Shown: piece after piece, positions 1 through 8,358 of the stretch
How the letters are laid out: every line of letters starts with the position of its first letter
Numbering within the stretch: position 1 is the stretch's first letter
Translations under genes and position numbers: made by a program
Notes under the pieces: model-generated
Told to the model about the DNA's origin: nothing
The model's database searches: none
Seen by the model: only the letters and a program-made list of their open reading frames with translations
DNA from: Bryobacteraceae bacterium
Lineage (GTDB): Bacteria > Acidobacteriota > Terriglobia > Bryobacterales > Bryobacteraceae
NCBI GenBank assembly: GCA_030041985.1
Contig: JASIAM010000063.1
Location: 1-33,357 of the forward strand
Direction of reading: 5' to 3'
Length of the DNA: 33,357 bases

Positions 1-107
1 CGGGCATGTTCTGGACCGAACGCGGCGCCAATGCGATCTTGGCGCTCCGATGTTGCTACCTCAATAGCCGCTTTGAGGACTACTGGGCTGCCCGACCGGC
101 TGCGTAA
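1..107 (+). CDS. Transposase C-terminal end (partial, ISKra4-like)
   Basis: The frame open from the left edge encodes about 34 residues, beginning GMFWTERGANAILALRCC and ending at the TAA at 105-107. A tail with a W-x-x-x-GANAILALRC core and an FEDYW ending is what I associate with the C-termini of ISKra4-type transposases. Only the last residues are in the window, so neither the full gene nor the left end of the element can be judged. No terminal inverted repeat was recognised downstream. The family name is from memory of the motif and is tentative; that this is the end of a transposase is more secure. Confidence 0.5.
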   Translation, partial: GMFWTERGANAILALRCCYLNSRFEDYWAARPAA

Positions 108-270
108 GTTGCACTTCTATGTCGCGCACCCCATCCCCGGCTGCGGCTCCGGCCATGAGCGATTCACGGGTTTTTCGAATTTTTCTAACCACTTCCAAAA
201 TCAGTTATTTATTCCCAAATCCGAGTAGCCGAAGGGCCCTGTTCACAAGCCCGGGAACTACACTGGGCGC

Positions 271-289
271 AGGAGGGTTCGGTTCCTTG
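271..289 (+). promoter_or_regulatory. Shine-Dalgarno fixing a TTG start
   Basis: AGGAGGG at 271-277 lies nine bases before the TTG at 287-289. The first ATG in this frame (119) has no such site and would put about 56 residues of non-signal sequence before an otherwise clean signal peptide. The TTG is therefore the better start for the next gene. Confidence 0.7.
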
Positions 290-1639
290 AAGACGTTCTT
301 ACGTGCGCTCTGCGCGGCAGGTTTGCTGAGCTGGCCGGCGCTTGCGGCGCCGCCGCTCACCACCATCGAAGATACTCTCTACAAAGCCGACGGCACGCGG
401 TTCAACGGTATTGTGACCATCTCCTGGAGCAGTTTTATTGCATCGGACCAGTCGTCTATCGCGGCCCAGACGATCACTGTGATGGTGGTCAATGGCCTTT
501 TGTATGTGCGACTGGTGCCCACCACCACCACCAACCCAGAGATCTTTTACAACGTTACTTACAATAGCGAAGGTATGGTGCAATTCAGCGAGACGTGGTC
601 TGTGCCTCCCAGCACGCGGCCGCTGCGATTGGTGGATGTGCGGGTGCCGGGGACTACCGTCACAGGCATCGGCACTACTACCACGGGCAATGGCACCGGC
701 AACGACACTAATGCCCAAGGGCCAGTCCCGGAATCGGACGTCACGGGCCTCGTGGCGGATTTGGCTGCCCGGCCGATAGAGGGTCCCGCGTATGCGCCCG
801 GCGCCGTAGCCATGGTCGATTCCCAAGGACTGATCGATTCCGTCGTTGGCAATCCTGGCGATTGCGTGTTCGTGAATGGTTCGTCCGGTCCTTGTGGCGG
901 GACCGTGCCCGCCTTTATGGATGGCGACCTCCCCTCGGGTATCGTAGACGGCTCCAATAATTCGTTCACTTTGTCCGCCGTCCCCAGTCCGTCCACCAGC
1001 CTCGCCATGTATCGGAACGGCCTGTTGCAGAATCAGGGTGTCGATTACACGCTCGTCAACAGCAACATAGTGCAATTCGCCACCGGTAACGTGCCGCAAC
1101 CGGGTGACACTCTGCTGGCCAATTACCGGACAACTCCCAACACCAGTAACGCTCTGCCTGCTAATTTCCGTCTGACGAATCGCGGCGCGGCTGTACCGCC
1201 GGTGTACCCTACCGCGCAGGTTCTTTGTCACGGTAGCGGAACTGCCGTGAGCGCCTCCCGCTTCGCCAACCTGGCCACCTGCACCATTCCGCAAGGATCT
1301 CTCAGCGCGGGCGATCGCGTGGAGATCAGATTCGATTTGGCGCATCGGGGAAAGGCCGGCGGGTTCACCTTCCGCTTACAGTGGGGTGCCACCACCGTGC
1401 TCGAGCGGACCGCCGCTCCCGGCGATGCGCAGGTCTCCGGCCGCGCGGATGGCGGGCTCGACCAGAGCGGCGCCCAGGTGAGCACTGAGTCCTGGGGTAC
1501 GGCGCTGCCCTTGAAAGCTACCGTCGGCAATGCGGCCGGTACCTGGTCCCGCGGCTTGGTTCTCAATTTCCAAGGCTCCGTGGGCGCCGCGGGTGATAGC
1601 CTGATGATGCGCAACTATGTCGTGGTCCGCTTGCCGTAG
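287..1639 (+). CDS. Secreted hypothetical protein with phage-tail-like module
   Basis: A protein of about 450 residues beginning with a signal peptide (MKTFLRALCAAGLLSWPALA, cleavage probably after ALA). The start is the TTG backed by AGGAGGG. The N-terminal third is beta-rich and hydrophilic, followed by a Thr/Gly-rich linker (TGIGTTTTGNGTG). In the middle is a module of the type DGSNNSFTLSAVPSPSTSLA then YRNGLLQNQGVDYTL, a pattern I know from phage and prophage tail proteins and from large secreted acidobacterial proteins. The C-terminal region resembles no family I can name. No enzymatic motif is visible. It is probably surface-exposed or extracellular; function unknown. It lies just downstream of a transposase remnant, so lateral acquisition is possible. 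Confidence 0.7.
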   Translation: MKTFLRALCAAGLLSWPALAAPPLTTIEDTLYKADGTRFNGIVTISWSSFIASDQSSIAAQTITVMVVNGLLYVRLVPTTTTNPEIFYNVTYNSEGMVQFSETWSVPPSTRPLRLVDVRVPGTTVTGIGTTTTGNGTGNDTNAQGPVPESDVTGLVADLAARPIEGPAYAPGAVAMVDSQGLIDSVVGNPGDCVFVNGSSGPCGGTVPAFMDGDLPSGIVDGSNNSFTLSAVPSPSTSLAMYRNGLLQNQGVDYTLVNSNIVQFATGNVPQPGDTLLANYRTTPNTSNALPANFRLTNRGAAVPPVYPTAQVLCHGSGTAVSASRFANLATCTIPQGSLSAGDRVEIRFDLAHRGKAGGFTFRLQWGATTVLERTAAPGDAQVSGRADGGLDQSGAQVSTESWGTALPLKATVGNAAGTWSRGLVLNFQGSVGAAGDSLMMRNYVVVRLP

Positions 1640-1726
1640 AGTCGGCCTACCGGCTCGCCGCTCCGCCGCATTTGACTTCACCATCGCCTCACGATATAGT
1701 GCCGAGCATCGGTTCGACCACAAACG

Positions 1727-2836
1727 ATGCGAACCCGCCTTCGCACTATCGGCCTCTTCCTGCTCGGTTCAAGCTGGATTTACGCCCAGCCGCAGCCGGA
1801 ACAGAAGGCCCTGCCCGCCGAAAAGTACTTCAAGAATGTTCAGGTATTGAAGGGTATTTCGGTAGACGAATTCATGGCGACGATGGGCTTCTTTTCCGCC
1901 TCTCTGGGTGAAAATTGCACTTACTGCCATGTCCCCGAGAGCAGTGGAAGCTGGGAAAGATATGCGGATGATAACCCCAACAAGCAGACAGCGCGCAAAA
2001 TGCTCGTCATGGTATCCGCCATCAGCCGCACTTATTTCGGTGGACAACGCGCCATCACCTGCTACTCCTGCCATCGCGGCGGCGACCGGCCGAAAATCAC
2101 GCCCAGCCTAGCGGAGCTATACGGTCCGCCCCCTCCCGACGAACCGGACACCTTCGTGACCGATGGCCCTCCTTCCCCTACCGCGGACCAGGTGCTCGAC
2201 AAATACCTGCAATCCCTCGGCGGAGCCCAGCCGCTGGCTGCACTAACCAGCTTTGTTGCAAAAGGCACTTATAAAGGCTTCTCGGACCCGGACAAGCGTC
2301 CCGTAGAAATTTACGCGAAAGCGCCAAACCAGCGGACCACCATCGTCCACACTGCCGGGGGCGACACGATTACCACATTTAGCGGCCATGATGGCTGGAG
2401 CGCCGCGCCCGCCGTGTATAGCCCCATGCCGGTTCTCGATCTCACCGGGGACAATCTCGATGGCGCGCGGCTGGACGCGGAGTTATCCTTTCCCTTCGGT
2501 ATCAAGCAGGCTCTCAAACAATGGCGGGTCGGCTATCCGGGCGTGATTGATGGCCACGATGTTCAGCTTGTCCAGGGTTCCATCGATGGCCGCTACCCGG
2601 TGAATCTTTATTTCGATAGCAAGTCGGGCCTGTTGGTGCGTCTGGTGCGTTACGCGGATTCGCCGGTGGGTCTCGCTCCCACGCAAATCGATTACGCCGA
2701 TTACCGCGAAGTGGCTGGCGTGAAGATGCCCTTTCGTTGGACTGTAAGTTGGCTCGATGGCCGATCCACCACCGAGTTAAGCGAGGTGCAGCCCAACGTC
2801 ACCATCGACGCAGCGAAATTCGCCCGGCGGCAGTAG
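1727..2836 (+). CDS. Diheme c-type cytochrome with PRC cytochrome c-like domain
   Basis: A 369-residue exported protein with a signal peptide ending near YAQ (about residue 21). Two haem-attachment motifs are present: CTYCH at 64-68 and CYSCH at 112-116. The spacing and the text between them (a helix around KMLVMVSAISRTYF, then CHRGG) match the photosynthetic reaction centre cytochrome c subunit domain (CytoC_RC). In Acidobacteriota this domain occurs in many proteins unrelated to photosynthesis. A proline-rich linker (about 133-145) leads to a C-terminal region of about 210 residues with alternating beta strands resembling LolA/DUF4292-like lipoprotein-binding folds. The likely role is periplasmic electron transfer; the partner is unknown. 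No strong ribosome site precedes the ATG. It is unrelated in strand to the sdh genes downstream. Confidence 0.8.
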   Translation: MRTRLRTIGLFLLGSSWIYAQPQPEQKALPAEKYFKNVQVLKGISVDEFMATMGFFSASLGENCTYCHVPESSGSWERYADDNPNKQTARKMLVMVSAISRTYFGGQRAITCYSCHRGGDRPKITPSLAELYGPPPPDEPDTFVTDGPPSPTADQVLDKYLQSLGGAQPLAALTSFVAKGTYKGFSDPDKRPVEIYAKAPNQRTTIVHTAGGDTITTFSGHDGWSAAPAVYSPMPVLDLTGDNLDGARLDAELSFPFGIKQALKQWRVGYPGVIDGHDVQLVQGSIDGRYPVNLYFDSKSGLLVRLVRYADSPVGLAPTQIDYADYREVAGVKMPFRWTVSWLDGRSTTELSEVQPNVTIDAAKFARRQ

Positions 2837-2856
2837 CTCACTCGGACCCGCAGTAC

Positions 2857-3065
2857 TCACTCCGAAATGATGGGCTCCGGCCTTTCTTCAGGCTCCGGCT
2901 GAAGTTGAGGATTGCGCAGGAGCACCCGCGCTCCCCTGTCGAACTCATCGGTCAGGGCCAGAATCAGAATGATCAGCGCCTGCTCGTTGTCAGGATCGAT
3001 GCGCAGAACGTCCTGGCAAATGCTCTCGCTTTGCCATGGCTCATGTGCAGCGCCTTCAGTTCCAT
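2857..3065 (-). pseudogene. Frameshifted, truncated TPR-protein remnant
   Basis: Directly downstream of sdhB on the same strand, an ATG at 3065 preceded by GGGAGG starts MELKALHMSHGK and then runs out of frame. Shifting by one base restores ESICQDVLRIDPDNEQALI, followed by LILALTDEF, ending at the TGA at 2857-2859. That second part has the signature of a small tetratricopeptide-repeat protein (VLRIDPDN, ALxxLILALTD). The span is 209 bases, not a multiple of three, so no single frame covers it. The TPR homologues I recall are longer (roughly 150-180 residues), so the C-terminal part also appears to be missing. It could be a decayed gene or an assembly error. No slippery heptamer is seen at the junction. 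Confidence 0.55.
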
Positions 3066-3087
3066 CACGGCCTCCCGCTCGGCCCCA

Positions 3088-3831
3088 CTAGGTTCCGAAA
3101 ATCTTCCTTACGATCATTTTCAGTGGATCGTAATACTGGTCCACCACGCGTTCCTTCAGCGGAATAATTGCGTTGTCCGTGATGTGAATTTCTTCGGGGC
3201 ACACATTGGTACAGCACTTGGTGATATTGCAGTACCCCACGTTGTGTTTGTCTTTCAGATCCTCGCTGCGGGATTGTGTATCGAGCGGATGCAGCTCGAG
3301 CGCGGCCGTGTGCACGAAGAATCGCGGCCCTGCGAACTCATCGAACTTGCGGTGATCCCGCAGCACGTGGCAAACATCCTGGCAGAGGTAACACTCGATG
3401 CACTTGCGGAACTCCTGGATACGGTTCACATCCTTCTGGCCCATTTTCCAGGAGCCATCGGCGAAGTCCCCCTTGCGCGGCGCGAACTTCTTGATCGTTT
3501 TCTTCACGCGGTAGTTCCAGGCGACGTCGGTCACCAGGTCCTTGATCAGCGGAAAGGTCCGCATCGGCTCCACGGTAACCGGCTCCTCCATGGGCAGCGA
3601 ATTGAGCCGTGTCATGCACATGAGCTTGGGCTTGCCGTTGATCTCCGCCGAACACGACCCGCACTTGCCGCATTTGCAATTCCACCGCACCGCCAAATCA
3701 CCCGCTTGTTCCGCCTGTACCTTGAGGACGGCATCCAGCACGACCATGCCCTCTGATACTTCGGTGTTATAGTCTTGAAACTTCCCGCCATTCGGGTCGC
3801 CCCGCCAGATTCGAAACATCGCGCTGGCCAC
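3088..3831 (-). CDS. sdhB: Succinate dehydrogenase iron-sulfur subunit
   Basis: A 247-residue protein with all three iron-sulfur signatures of SdhB/FrdB. C52, C57, C60 and C72 bind the [2Fe-2S] cluster. The [4Fe-4S] motif is CIECYLCQDVC (C144, C147, C150, C154). C201, C207 and C211 in CNITKCCTNVC belong to the [3Fe-4S]/[4Fe-4S] region. It passes electrons from the SdhA flavin to the membrane anchor. The start is GTG at 3831, placed immediately after the sdhA stop and preceded by GAGGAG; the internal ATG at 3819 has no ribosome site at a usable distance. The length matches the iron-sulfur subunit of mycobacterial Sdh1. It is the last intact gene of sdhC-sdhA-sdhB. Confidence 0.95.
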   Translation of the reverse strand: MASAMFRIWRGDPNGGKFQDYNTEVSEGMVVLDAVLKVQAEQAGDLAVRWNCKCGKCGSCSAEINGKPKLMCMTRLNSLPMEEPVTVEPMRTFPLIKDLVTDVAWNYRVKKTIKKFAPRKGDFADGSWKMGQKDVNRIQEFRKCIECYLCQDVCHVLRDHRKFDEFAGPRFFVHTAALELHPLDTQSRSEDLKDKHNVGYCNITKCCTNVCPEEIHITDNAIIPLKERVVDQYYDPLKMIVRKIFGT

Positions 3832-5649
3832 TTATTTCATCTCCTCGATTACTTGCTTCAATTCTGCCGGCATTTCCGTAATCGGCACTCTCTCCAGTTG
3901 CATCTCTCCATCGGAGCCTTGCCGGATTACGATATTAAACTTGGCCGCTTCCGGGTCCTTCTCGGGAAAATCCTCGCGGAAGTGCGCGCCCCGGCTCTCC
4001 TTCCGTTCGAGAGCCGCGCGCGCGACCGCTTCCGAAACTGTCAGCAGGTTCTGCAAATCCAGGGCCGTATGCCAGCCATTGTTGAATTCGCGGTTGCCGT
4101 AAACGCCCACTTTGGCAGCGCGCTCGCGCAGCTTCCCGATGCCTTCGAGCGCCTTCCGCATTTCCTGATCATTGCGTACAATGCCCACTTCGTCCTGCAT
4201 CATACTCTGCAACTCGTGCTGGATCTGATAGGGATTCTCGGCTCCACTTTGCTGGCGATCAAAGGGCATTAGCGCTTCCCGCGCGGCCCTCTCCACCTGG
4301 CCCGAATCGGAGCGCACATCGCCGTGCTCTTTAGCGAAGCAGGCTGCGTAGAGGCCGGCGCGCCGGCCGAACACCAGCAGATCGGAAAGCGAATTGCCGC
4401 CCAGGCGGTTAGCACCGTGCAAGCCCGCCGCGCATTCCCCCGCAGCAAACAGGCCTGGAACCGTGGACATCTGCGTTTCGGCATCTACCTTCACCCCGCC
4501 CATCACGTAGTGCGTCGTGGGGCCGATCTCCATCGGCTCTTTGGTGATGTCGATATCGGCAAGCTGCTTGAACTGCTGATACATGGTTGGCAGTTTGCGC
4601 TTGATGTACTCTTCCGCATTGGGCACTTTTTCTTTGATCCAGGCAATATCCAGGAACACACCGCCGTGCGGGCTGCCGCGGCCGGCCTTGATCTCCCGTA
4701 CAATACAGCGCGCCACGTGGTCGCGGGTTAGCAATTCCGGCGGACGGCGCGCATTCTTGTCGCCCTGCGTATAACGCCAGCCTTCTTCCGGATCGTCAGC
4801 CGTCTGGCTGCGATAGTTCTCGGGAATGTCATCGAACATGAAACGGCGCCCCTCTCTGTTGCGTAACACGCCGCCGTCGCCGCGTATCCCTTCGGTCACG
4901 AGAATGCCTTGCACGCTTGGCGGCCAGATCATCCCTGTGGGGTGGAACTGCACGAATTCCATGTCCAGAAGCGCAGCGCCCGCATGATAAGCCAACGAAT
5001 GACCATCGCCGGTGTACTCCCAACTGTTGCTGGTGACGCGGAACGCGCGGCCGATGCCGCCGGTGGACAGCACCACGGCTTTGGCGGGAAACAAGAGGAA
5101 GCGGCCGCGTTCGCGATCGTAGCCGAACGCTCCCGCTACGCGCCCGCCATCGAGCAGCAGGGTGAGCACAGTGGTCTCCATGTGCACTTCCATGCCTTGA
5201 TGGATCCCGTGGTCCTGGAGCGTGCGGATGATTTCCAGACCCGTGCGATCTCCCACGTGCGCCAGGCGCGGATAGCGATGCCCGCCGAAATTGCGCTGCA
5301 GAATGCGGCCTTCGGGCGTGCGGTCGAATACCGCACCCCAGGCTTCCAGTTCGCGCACCCGGTCAGGCGCCTCTTTGGCATGCAGTTCCGCCATGCGCCA
5401 GTTATTCAGGTACTGCCCGCCGCGCATAGTGTCGGAGAAATGGACTCTCCAATTATCGCGGTCGTCCACGTTGGCCAGCGCCGCCGCCACGCCGCCTTCC
5501 GCCATTACAGTGTGCGCCTTGCCCAACAGCGATTTGGTGATAACGCCTACGCGTGCGCCATCGGCCGAAGCCTTGATAGCCGCGCTCAACCCCGAGCCGC
5601 CAGCCCCAATCACCAGCACATCGTAGGCATGTGTCTGATATTCGACCAT
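3832..5649 (-). CDS. sdhA: Succinate dehydrogenase flavoprotein subunit
   Basis: A 605-residue flavoprotein that oxidises succinate to fumarate on the cytoplasmic side of complex II. The N-terminal dinucleotide-binding motif is GAGGSG (15-20). The covalent FAD histidine is H46 in KAHTVMAEGG. Further family blocks are EFVQFHPTG, REGRRFM and, near the C-terminal end of the FAD domain, GLFAAGECA with HGANRLGGNSL. The start is the ATG at 5649, which overlaps the sdhC stop as TGATG and has GGAG nine bases upstream; a longer TTG start at 5664 is less likely. It is translationally coupled to sdhC and abuts sdhB. The order C-A-B and the subunit sizes resemble mycobacterial Sdh1. Confidence 0.95.
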   Translation of the reverse strand: MVEYQTHAYDVLVIGAGGSGLSAAIKASADGARVGVITKSLLGKAHTVMAEGGVAAALANVDDRDNWRVHFSDTMRGGQYLNNWRMAELHAKEAPDRVRELEAWGAVFDRTPEGRILQRNFGGHRYPRLAHVGDRTGLEIIRTLQDHGIHQGMEVHMETTVLTLLLDGGRVAGAFGYDRERGRFLLFPAKAVVLSTGGIGRAFRVTSNSWEYTGDGHSLAYHAGAALLDMEFVQFHPTGMIWPPSVQGILVTEGIRGDGGVLRNREGRRFMFDDIPENYRSQTADDPEEGWRYTQGDKNARRPPELLTRDHVARCIVREIKAGRGSPHGGVFLDIAWIKEKVPNAEEYIKRKLPTMYQQFKQLADIDITKEPMEIGPTTHYVMGGVKVDAETQMSTVPGLFAAGECAAGLHGANRLGGNSLSDLLVFGRRAGLYAACFAKEHGDVRSDSGQVERAAREALMPFDRQQSGAENPYQIQHELQSMMQDEVGIVRNDQEMRKALEGIGKLRERAAKVGVYGNREFNNGWHTALDLQNLLTVSEAVARAALERKESRGAHFREDFPEKDPEAAKFNIVIRQGSDGEMQLERVPITEMPAELKQVIEEMK

Positions 5650-6446
5650 CAGATGATTCTCCAATCTCTAATGATGCCCGATGCGCACAGACGGATATAG
5701 ATATCGCAGATTCCGACCGAAAACAGGCTCATCCATGCCCAGAGCTGATGGCGGCCATTGAGACAAGTCACGCACTCGTAGGACTTCTGGCGGAAGGCCG
5801 AGATCCGGTCGAAGCGGCCGCCCACCAGGTGCCGCAGCGAGTGGCAGCCGAACGTGTAGCCACCGAGAAACACCACGTTCGCAGCCAGAATCAGCGTGCC
5901 CAGCCCGATGCCGAACTGCGTCCCGCCGGCGGGATTGGGAAACCATAGCGCATCCCACACGTCATACGCCAAGACACCCAGGAAGAACAAAGCGATGTAA
6001 AAAAAGTAGCGGTGGACGTTAAATAGGATTAGCGGAAAATGGCGCTCCCCAAGATACGTCTTGCGCGGCTCCCCCACCGCGCACGAGGGCGGGTCCGCCC
6101 AGAAGGCTTTGTAATAAGCGCCGCGATAGTAATAGCAGGTAAGTCGAAACAGGCCAGGGAACGGCAGAATGATCAGCGCGGGCGAAAAAATTAGCCAGGA
6201 AGGCCACCACGCTGGCATCGGGCCGAACCACGCGAACGGCGAACTGCCGAAAATCTCCGGCGAGTAAAAGGGCGAAAGATACGGCCCCCAGTAATAATTC
6301 TTCCCTTGAAACGCGGCCCACGTGGTGTAGACGACAAATGCGCCCAAGCCCAGAAAAACCAGCAGCGGCATCTGCCACCATCGATCGCGGCGCATCGTCT
6401 GGCCGAACCCTCTGCGCCGATCCCAGGACACCTGGGCAAAAGACAT
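5649..6446 (-). CDS. sdhC: Succinate dehydrogenase membrane anchor, Sdh1-like
   Basis: A 265-residue membrane protein, first gene of the sdh operon, with GAGGGG nine bases before its ATG. Five hydrophobic segments can be placed at about 25-45, 82-104, 143-163, 180-200 and 235-253. It is much larger than the usual SdhC or SdhD and matches the single anchor of mycobacterial Sdh1 in size and gene order. Possible cofactor ligands are H145, C201-H202, H206, C225, C228 and H233, in the motifs GCHSLRH and ECVTCLNGRH. In mycobacterial Sdh1 the anchor holds a membrane-embedded Rieske-type [2Fe-2S] cluster, and these Cys/His pairs would be the obvious candidates here. That equivalence is inference. The protein anchors SdhAB and reduces quinone. 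Confidence 0.85.
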   Translation of the reverse strand: MSFAQVSWDRRRGFGQTMRRDRWWQMPLLVFLGLGAFVVYTTWAAFQGKNYYWGPYLSPFYSPEIFGSSPFAWFGPMPAWWPSWLIFSPALIILPFPGLFRLTCYYYRGAYYKAFWADPPSCAVGEPRKTYLGERHFPLILFNVHRYFFYIALFFLGVLAYDVWDALWFPNPAGGTQFGIGLGTLILAANVVFLGGYTFGCHSLRHLVGGRFDRISAFRQKSYECVTCLNGRHQLWAWMSLFSVGICDIYIRLCASGIIRDWRII

Positions 6447-6548
6447 AGACGGAATCCCCTCTCTGACCGGAATGATAGCCGGAACCCAATGATATCGGGT
6501 CTCTGCTGTTCATTTCAAGTTTGCGCACGGACGGAGTACGATGTAACC

Positions 6549-7112
6549 ATGGGTGCGGTTACCACAAGGCTGCTGACCTTTGAGGAGTTTGAACGCATGC
6601 CCGAGCAAGACAGCATTGGAAAGACCGAGTTGCTCGATGGAGAGTTGATCGAAGTGCCGCCTTCGGACCTGGAACATTCCAGATTTGCAAAATTGATTTA
6701 CCACTTGCTTTTCAACGCCCTTGAAGCGGCTCACGCGCGGGGCGAAGCCCAGGATCTAGGCGAAGTATTTCTCGAAGCAGGTTATAAGATGCCGGGCCGG
6801 CACTACTTTATTCCCGATGTAAGCGTAACCCACGCGGCGCAAGCCCAGGCGAAATATCTCATGAACTCGCCGGCTATCGCCATCGAGGTGGTGTCCGAAA
6901 GCAATACCGCGCGCGAGATGGAAAAGAAAGTAGCGATGTACTTTCGTTATGGGGCGCGCGAAGTGTGGCGGGTTTACAGCGATCCGGTGCACATCGTGAT
7001 TCACTTCAACGGCAGCTCGCGCAGCATCAACGAAGGTTCCGTCACGACGCCGTTGCTGCGGGGTTTCGAACTGCCGCTCGCGACGCTAGAAGCTCTAATT
7101 CAAAAAACGTAA
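6549..7112 (+). CDS. Uma2 family (DUF820) nuclease-fold protein
   Basis: A protein of 187 residues. It has the Uma2 pattern of a restriction-endonuclease-like core: ELLDGELIEV (27-36), a catalytic aspartate at D90 in IPDVSV, E113 in IAIEVVSESN, and K126 or K127 after it, followed by YFRYGAREVWRVY. The start is the ATG at 6549; the frame is open further upstream but that region overlaps sdhC and its promoter. Uma2 proteins are very numerous in Cyanobacteria and Acidobacteriota, and their biological role is not settled. No partner gene and no transposon ends were seen nearby. It is divergent from sdhC with a 102-base gap. Confidence 0.85.
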   Translation: MGAVTTRLLTFEEFERMPEQDSIGKTELLDGELIEVPPSDLEHSRFAKLIYHLLFNALEAAHARGEAQDLGEVFLEAGYKMPGRHYFIPDVSVTHAAQAQAKYLMNSPAIAIEVVSESNTAREMEKKVAMYFRYGAREVWRVYSDPVHIVIHFNGSSRSINEGSVTTPLLRGFELPLATLEALIQKT

Positions 7113-7114
7113 AC

Positions 7115-7142
7115 GGGCCAGCAGTGTTTATGCCACTGGCCC
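7115..7142. terminator. Hairpin between convergent Uma2 gene and metK
   Basis: GGGCCAG (7115-7121) pairs perfectly with CTGGCCC (7136-7142) around a 14-base loop. On the minus strand the stem is followed about ten bases later by a run of six T. It could terminate metK and possibly act for both converging genes. Confidence 0.5.
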
Positions 7143-7159
7143 CCTCATGATAGAAGTTG

Positions 7160-8329
7160 CTACCTGACCGCTGCGGTCGCAACCGCGGCAGAATCCTTCA
7201 GGGCCTGGGCCTTGTCAGTTTTTTCCCAGGTGAAGGTTTCTTCGTTGCGGCCGAAGTGACCGAAGGCGGCTGTGTTGCGGTAGATAGGCCGGCGGAGATT
7301 CAAGGCTTCAATGATGCCGCGGGGCGTAAGTTTGAAATTATGGCGGACCAGTTCCGTGAACCGGCTGTCCGGAATTGCGCCCGTGCCAAACGTGTCCACC
7401 GTCACCGACACCGGCTCGGCGACGCCGATGGCGTACGCCAGTTGGACTTCGCAGCGGGAAGCGAGTCCGGCGGCCACCAGATTCTTAGCGATATAGCGGG
7501 CTATGTAGCACGCCGAACGGTCCACTTTCGTGGGATCCTTGCCGCATAGGGCTCCACCGCCGTGCCGGCCCATACCGCCGTAAGTATCCACAATAATCTT
7601 GCGGCCGGTCAAGCCGGTGTCGCCGTGCGGCCCGCCCACTACGAAACGCCCCGTGGGATTGATGTGGTACTTAGTTTGCGAATCCACCATGCCCGAAGGA
7701 ATCACCGGGTCAATGATGTGCTTCTTCACTTGGCGGCGCAATTCCTCAGTGCTGATTTCGGGAGCGTGTTGCGTGGAAATGACCACGGCTTCAATGCGCT
7801 TGGGCTTGTTGTTCACGTATTCCACCGACACCTGGCTTTTGCCATCGGGACGGAGAAATTCGAGGATGCCCTGGCGGCGCGCTTCCGAAAGACGCCGGAC
7901 CAGTTTATGCGCCATCTCGATCGGCAGAGGCATGAGTTCCGGGGTCTCATCGCAGGCATAGCCGAACATCATGCCCTGGTCGCCAGCGCCGCCGGTGTCC
8001 ACGCCCATAGCGATGTCCGGCGACTGCGTCTGGAGCAGGTTGTGCACGCCACAAGTGTGGCAATCATACCCGTAGCTGGCGTCGTTGTAGCCGACATATT
8101 CAATAGTCCCGCGGGCCACGCGCGGAATATCCAGGTGCGCTGTGGTGGTGACCTCACCGGCCACGATACACGTGCCGGTCGTCACCAGCGTCTCGCAACC
8201 TACGCGACCCATCGGATCCTCCGCCATTACGGCGTCGAGCACGGCATCGGAAATCTGATCGGCCATTTTGTCCGGATGACCTTCAGTAACCGACTCCGAT
8301 GTAAAAAGAAATTTCTGCGTTTCTGCCAC
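7160..8329 (-). CDS. metK: S-adenosylmethionine synthetase
   Basis: A 389-residue protein making SAM from methionine and ATP in the cytoplasm. Signatures are the N-terminal [11 protein letters not shown] (ATP/metal site, H18 and D20), [12 protein letters not shown], and the phosphate-binding segment [19 protein letters not shown] followed by the KVDRSAAY-like block [16 protein letters not shown]. The length is normal for the family. The start is GTG at 8329, supported by an exact AGGAGG five bases upstream. It lies 29 bases downstream of ahcY on the same strand, so the two form an operon that regenerates SAM: AhcY removes the SAH produced by methyltransferases and MetK makes new SAM. Confidence 0.96.
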   Translation of the reverse strand: MAETQKFLFTSESVTEGHPDKMADQISDAVLDAVMAEDPMGRVGCETLVTTGTCIVAGEVTTTAHLDIPRVARGTIEYVGYNDASYGYDCHTCGVHNLLQTQSPDIAMGVDTGGAGDQGMMFGYACDETPELMPLPIEMAHKLVRRLSEARRQGILEFLRPDGKSQVSVEYVNNKPKRIEAVVISTQHAPEISTEELRRQVKKHIIDPVIPSGMVDSQTKYHINPTGRFVVGGPHGDTGLTGRKIIVDTYGGMGRHGGGALCGKDPTKVDRSACYIARYIAKNLVAAGLASRCEVQLAYAIGVAEPVSVTVDTFGTGAIPDSRFTELVRHNFKLTPRGIIEALNLRRPIYRNTAAFGHFGRNEETFTWEKTDKAQALKDSAAVATAAVR

Positions 8330-8334
8330 TTTAT

Positions 8335-8340
8335 CCTCCT
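8335..8340 (-). promoter_or_regulatory. Strong Shine-Dalgarno for metK GTG start
   Basis: AGGAGG on the minus strand, five bases before the GTG at 8329-8327. It fixes the non-ATG start. Confidence 0.75.
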
Positions 8341-8358
8341 AGGGGATCTTTCTAACAC

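Noticed and set aside
31-228. 65-residue open frame near the left edge
   Set aside because: It lacks a ribosome site and family resemblance and overlaps the better-supported transposase tail in another frame.
299-1345. 348-residue minus-strand open frame under the secreted protein
   Set aside because: Composition is Arg/His-rich antisense shadow of a high-GC gene; the plus-strand gene has a signal peptide and a strong Shine-Dalgarno.
5649-5664. Five-residue longer sdhA starting at TTG 5664
   Set aside because: The ATG at 5649 overlaps the sdhC stop as TGATG and has GGAG at a proper distance.
4909-5700. 263-residue plus-strand open frame inside sdhA
   Set aside because: Antisense shadow of a gene with clear FAD and substrate motifs.
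6549-7112. Uma2 protein as part of a transposon
   Set aside because: No terminal repeats, transposase or target duplication were seen around it.
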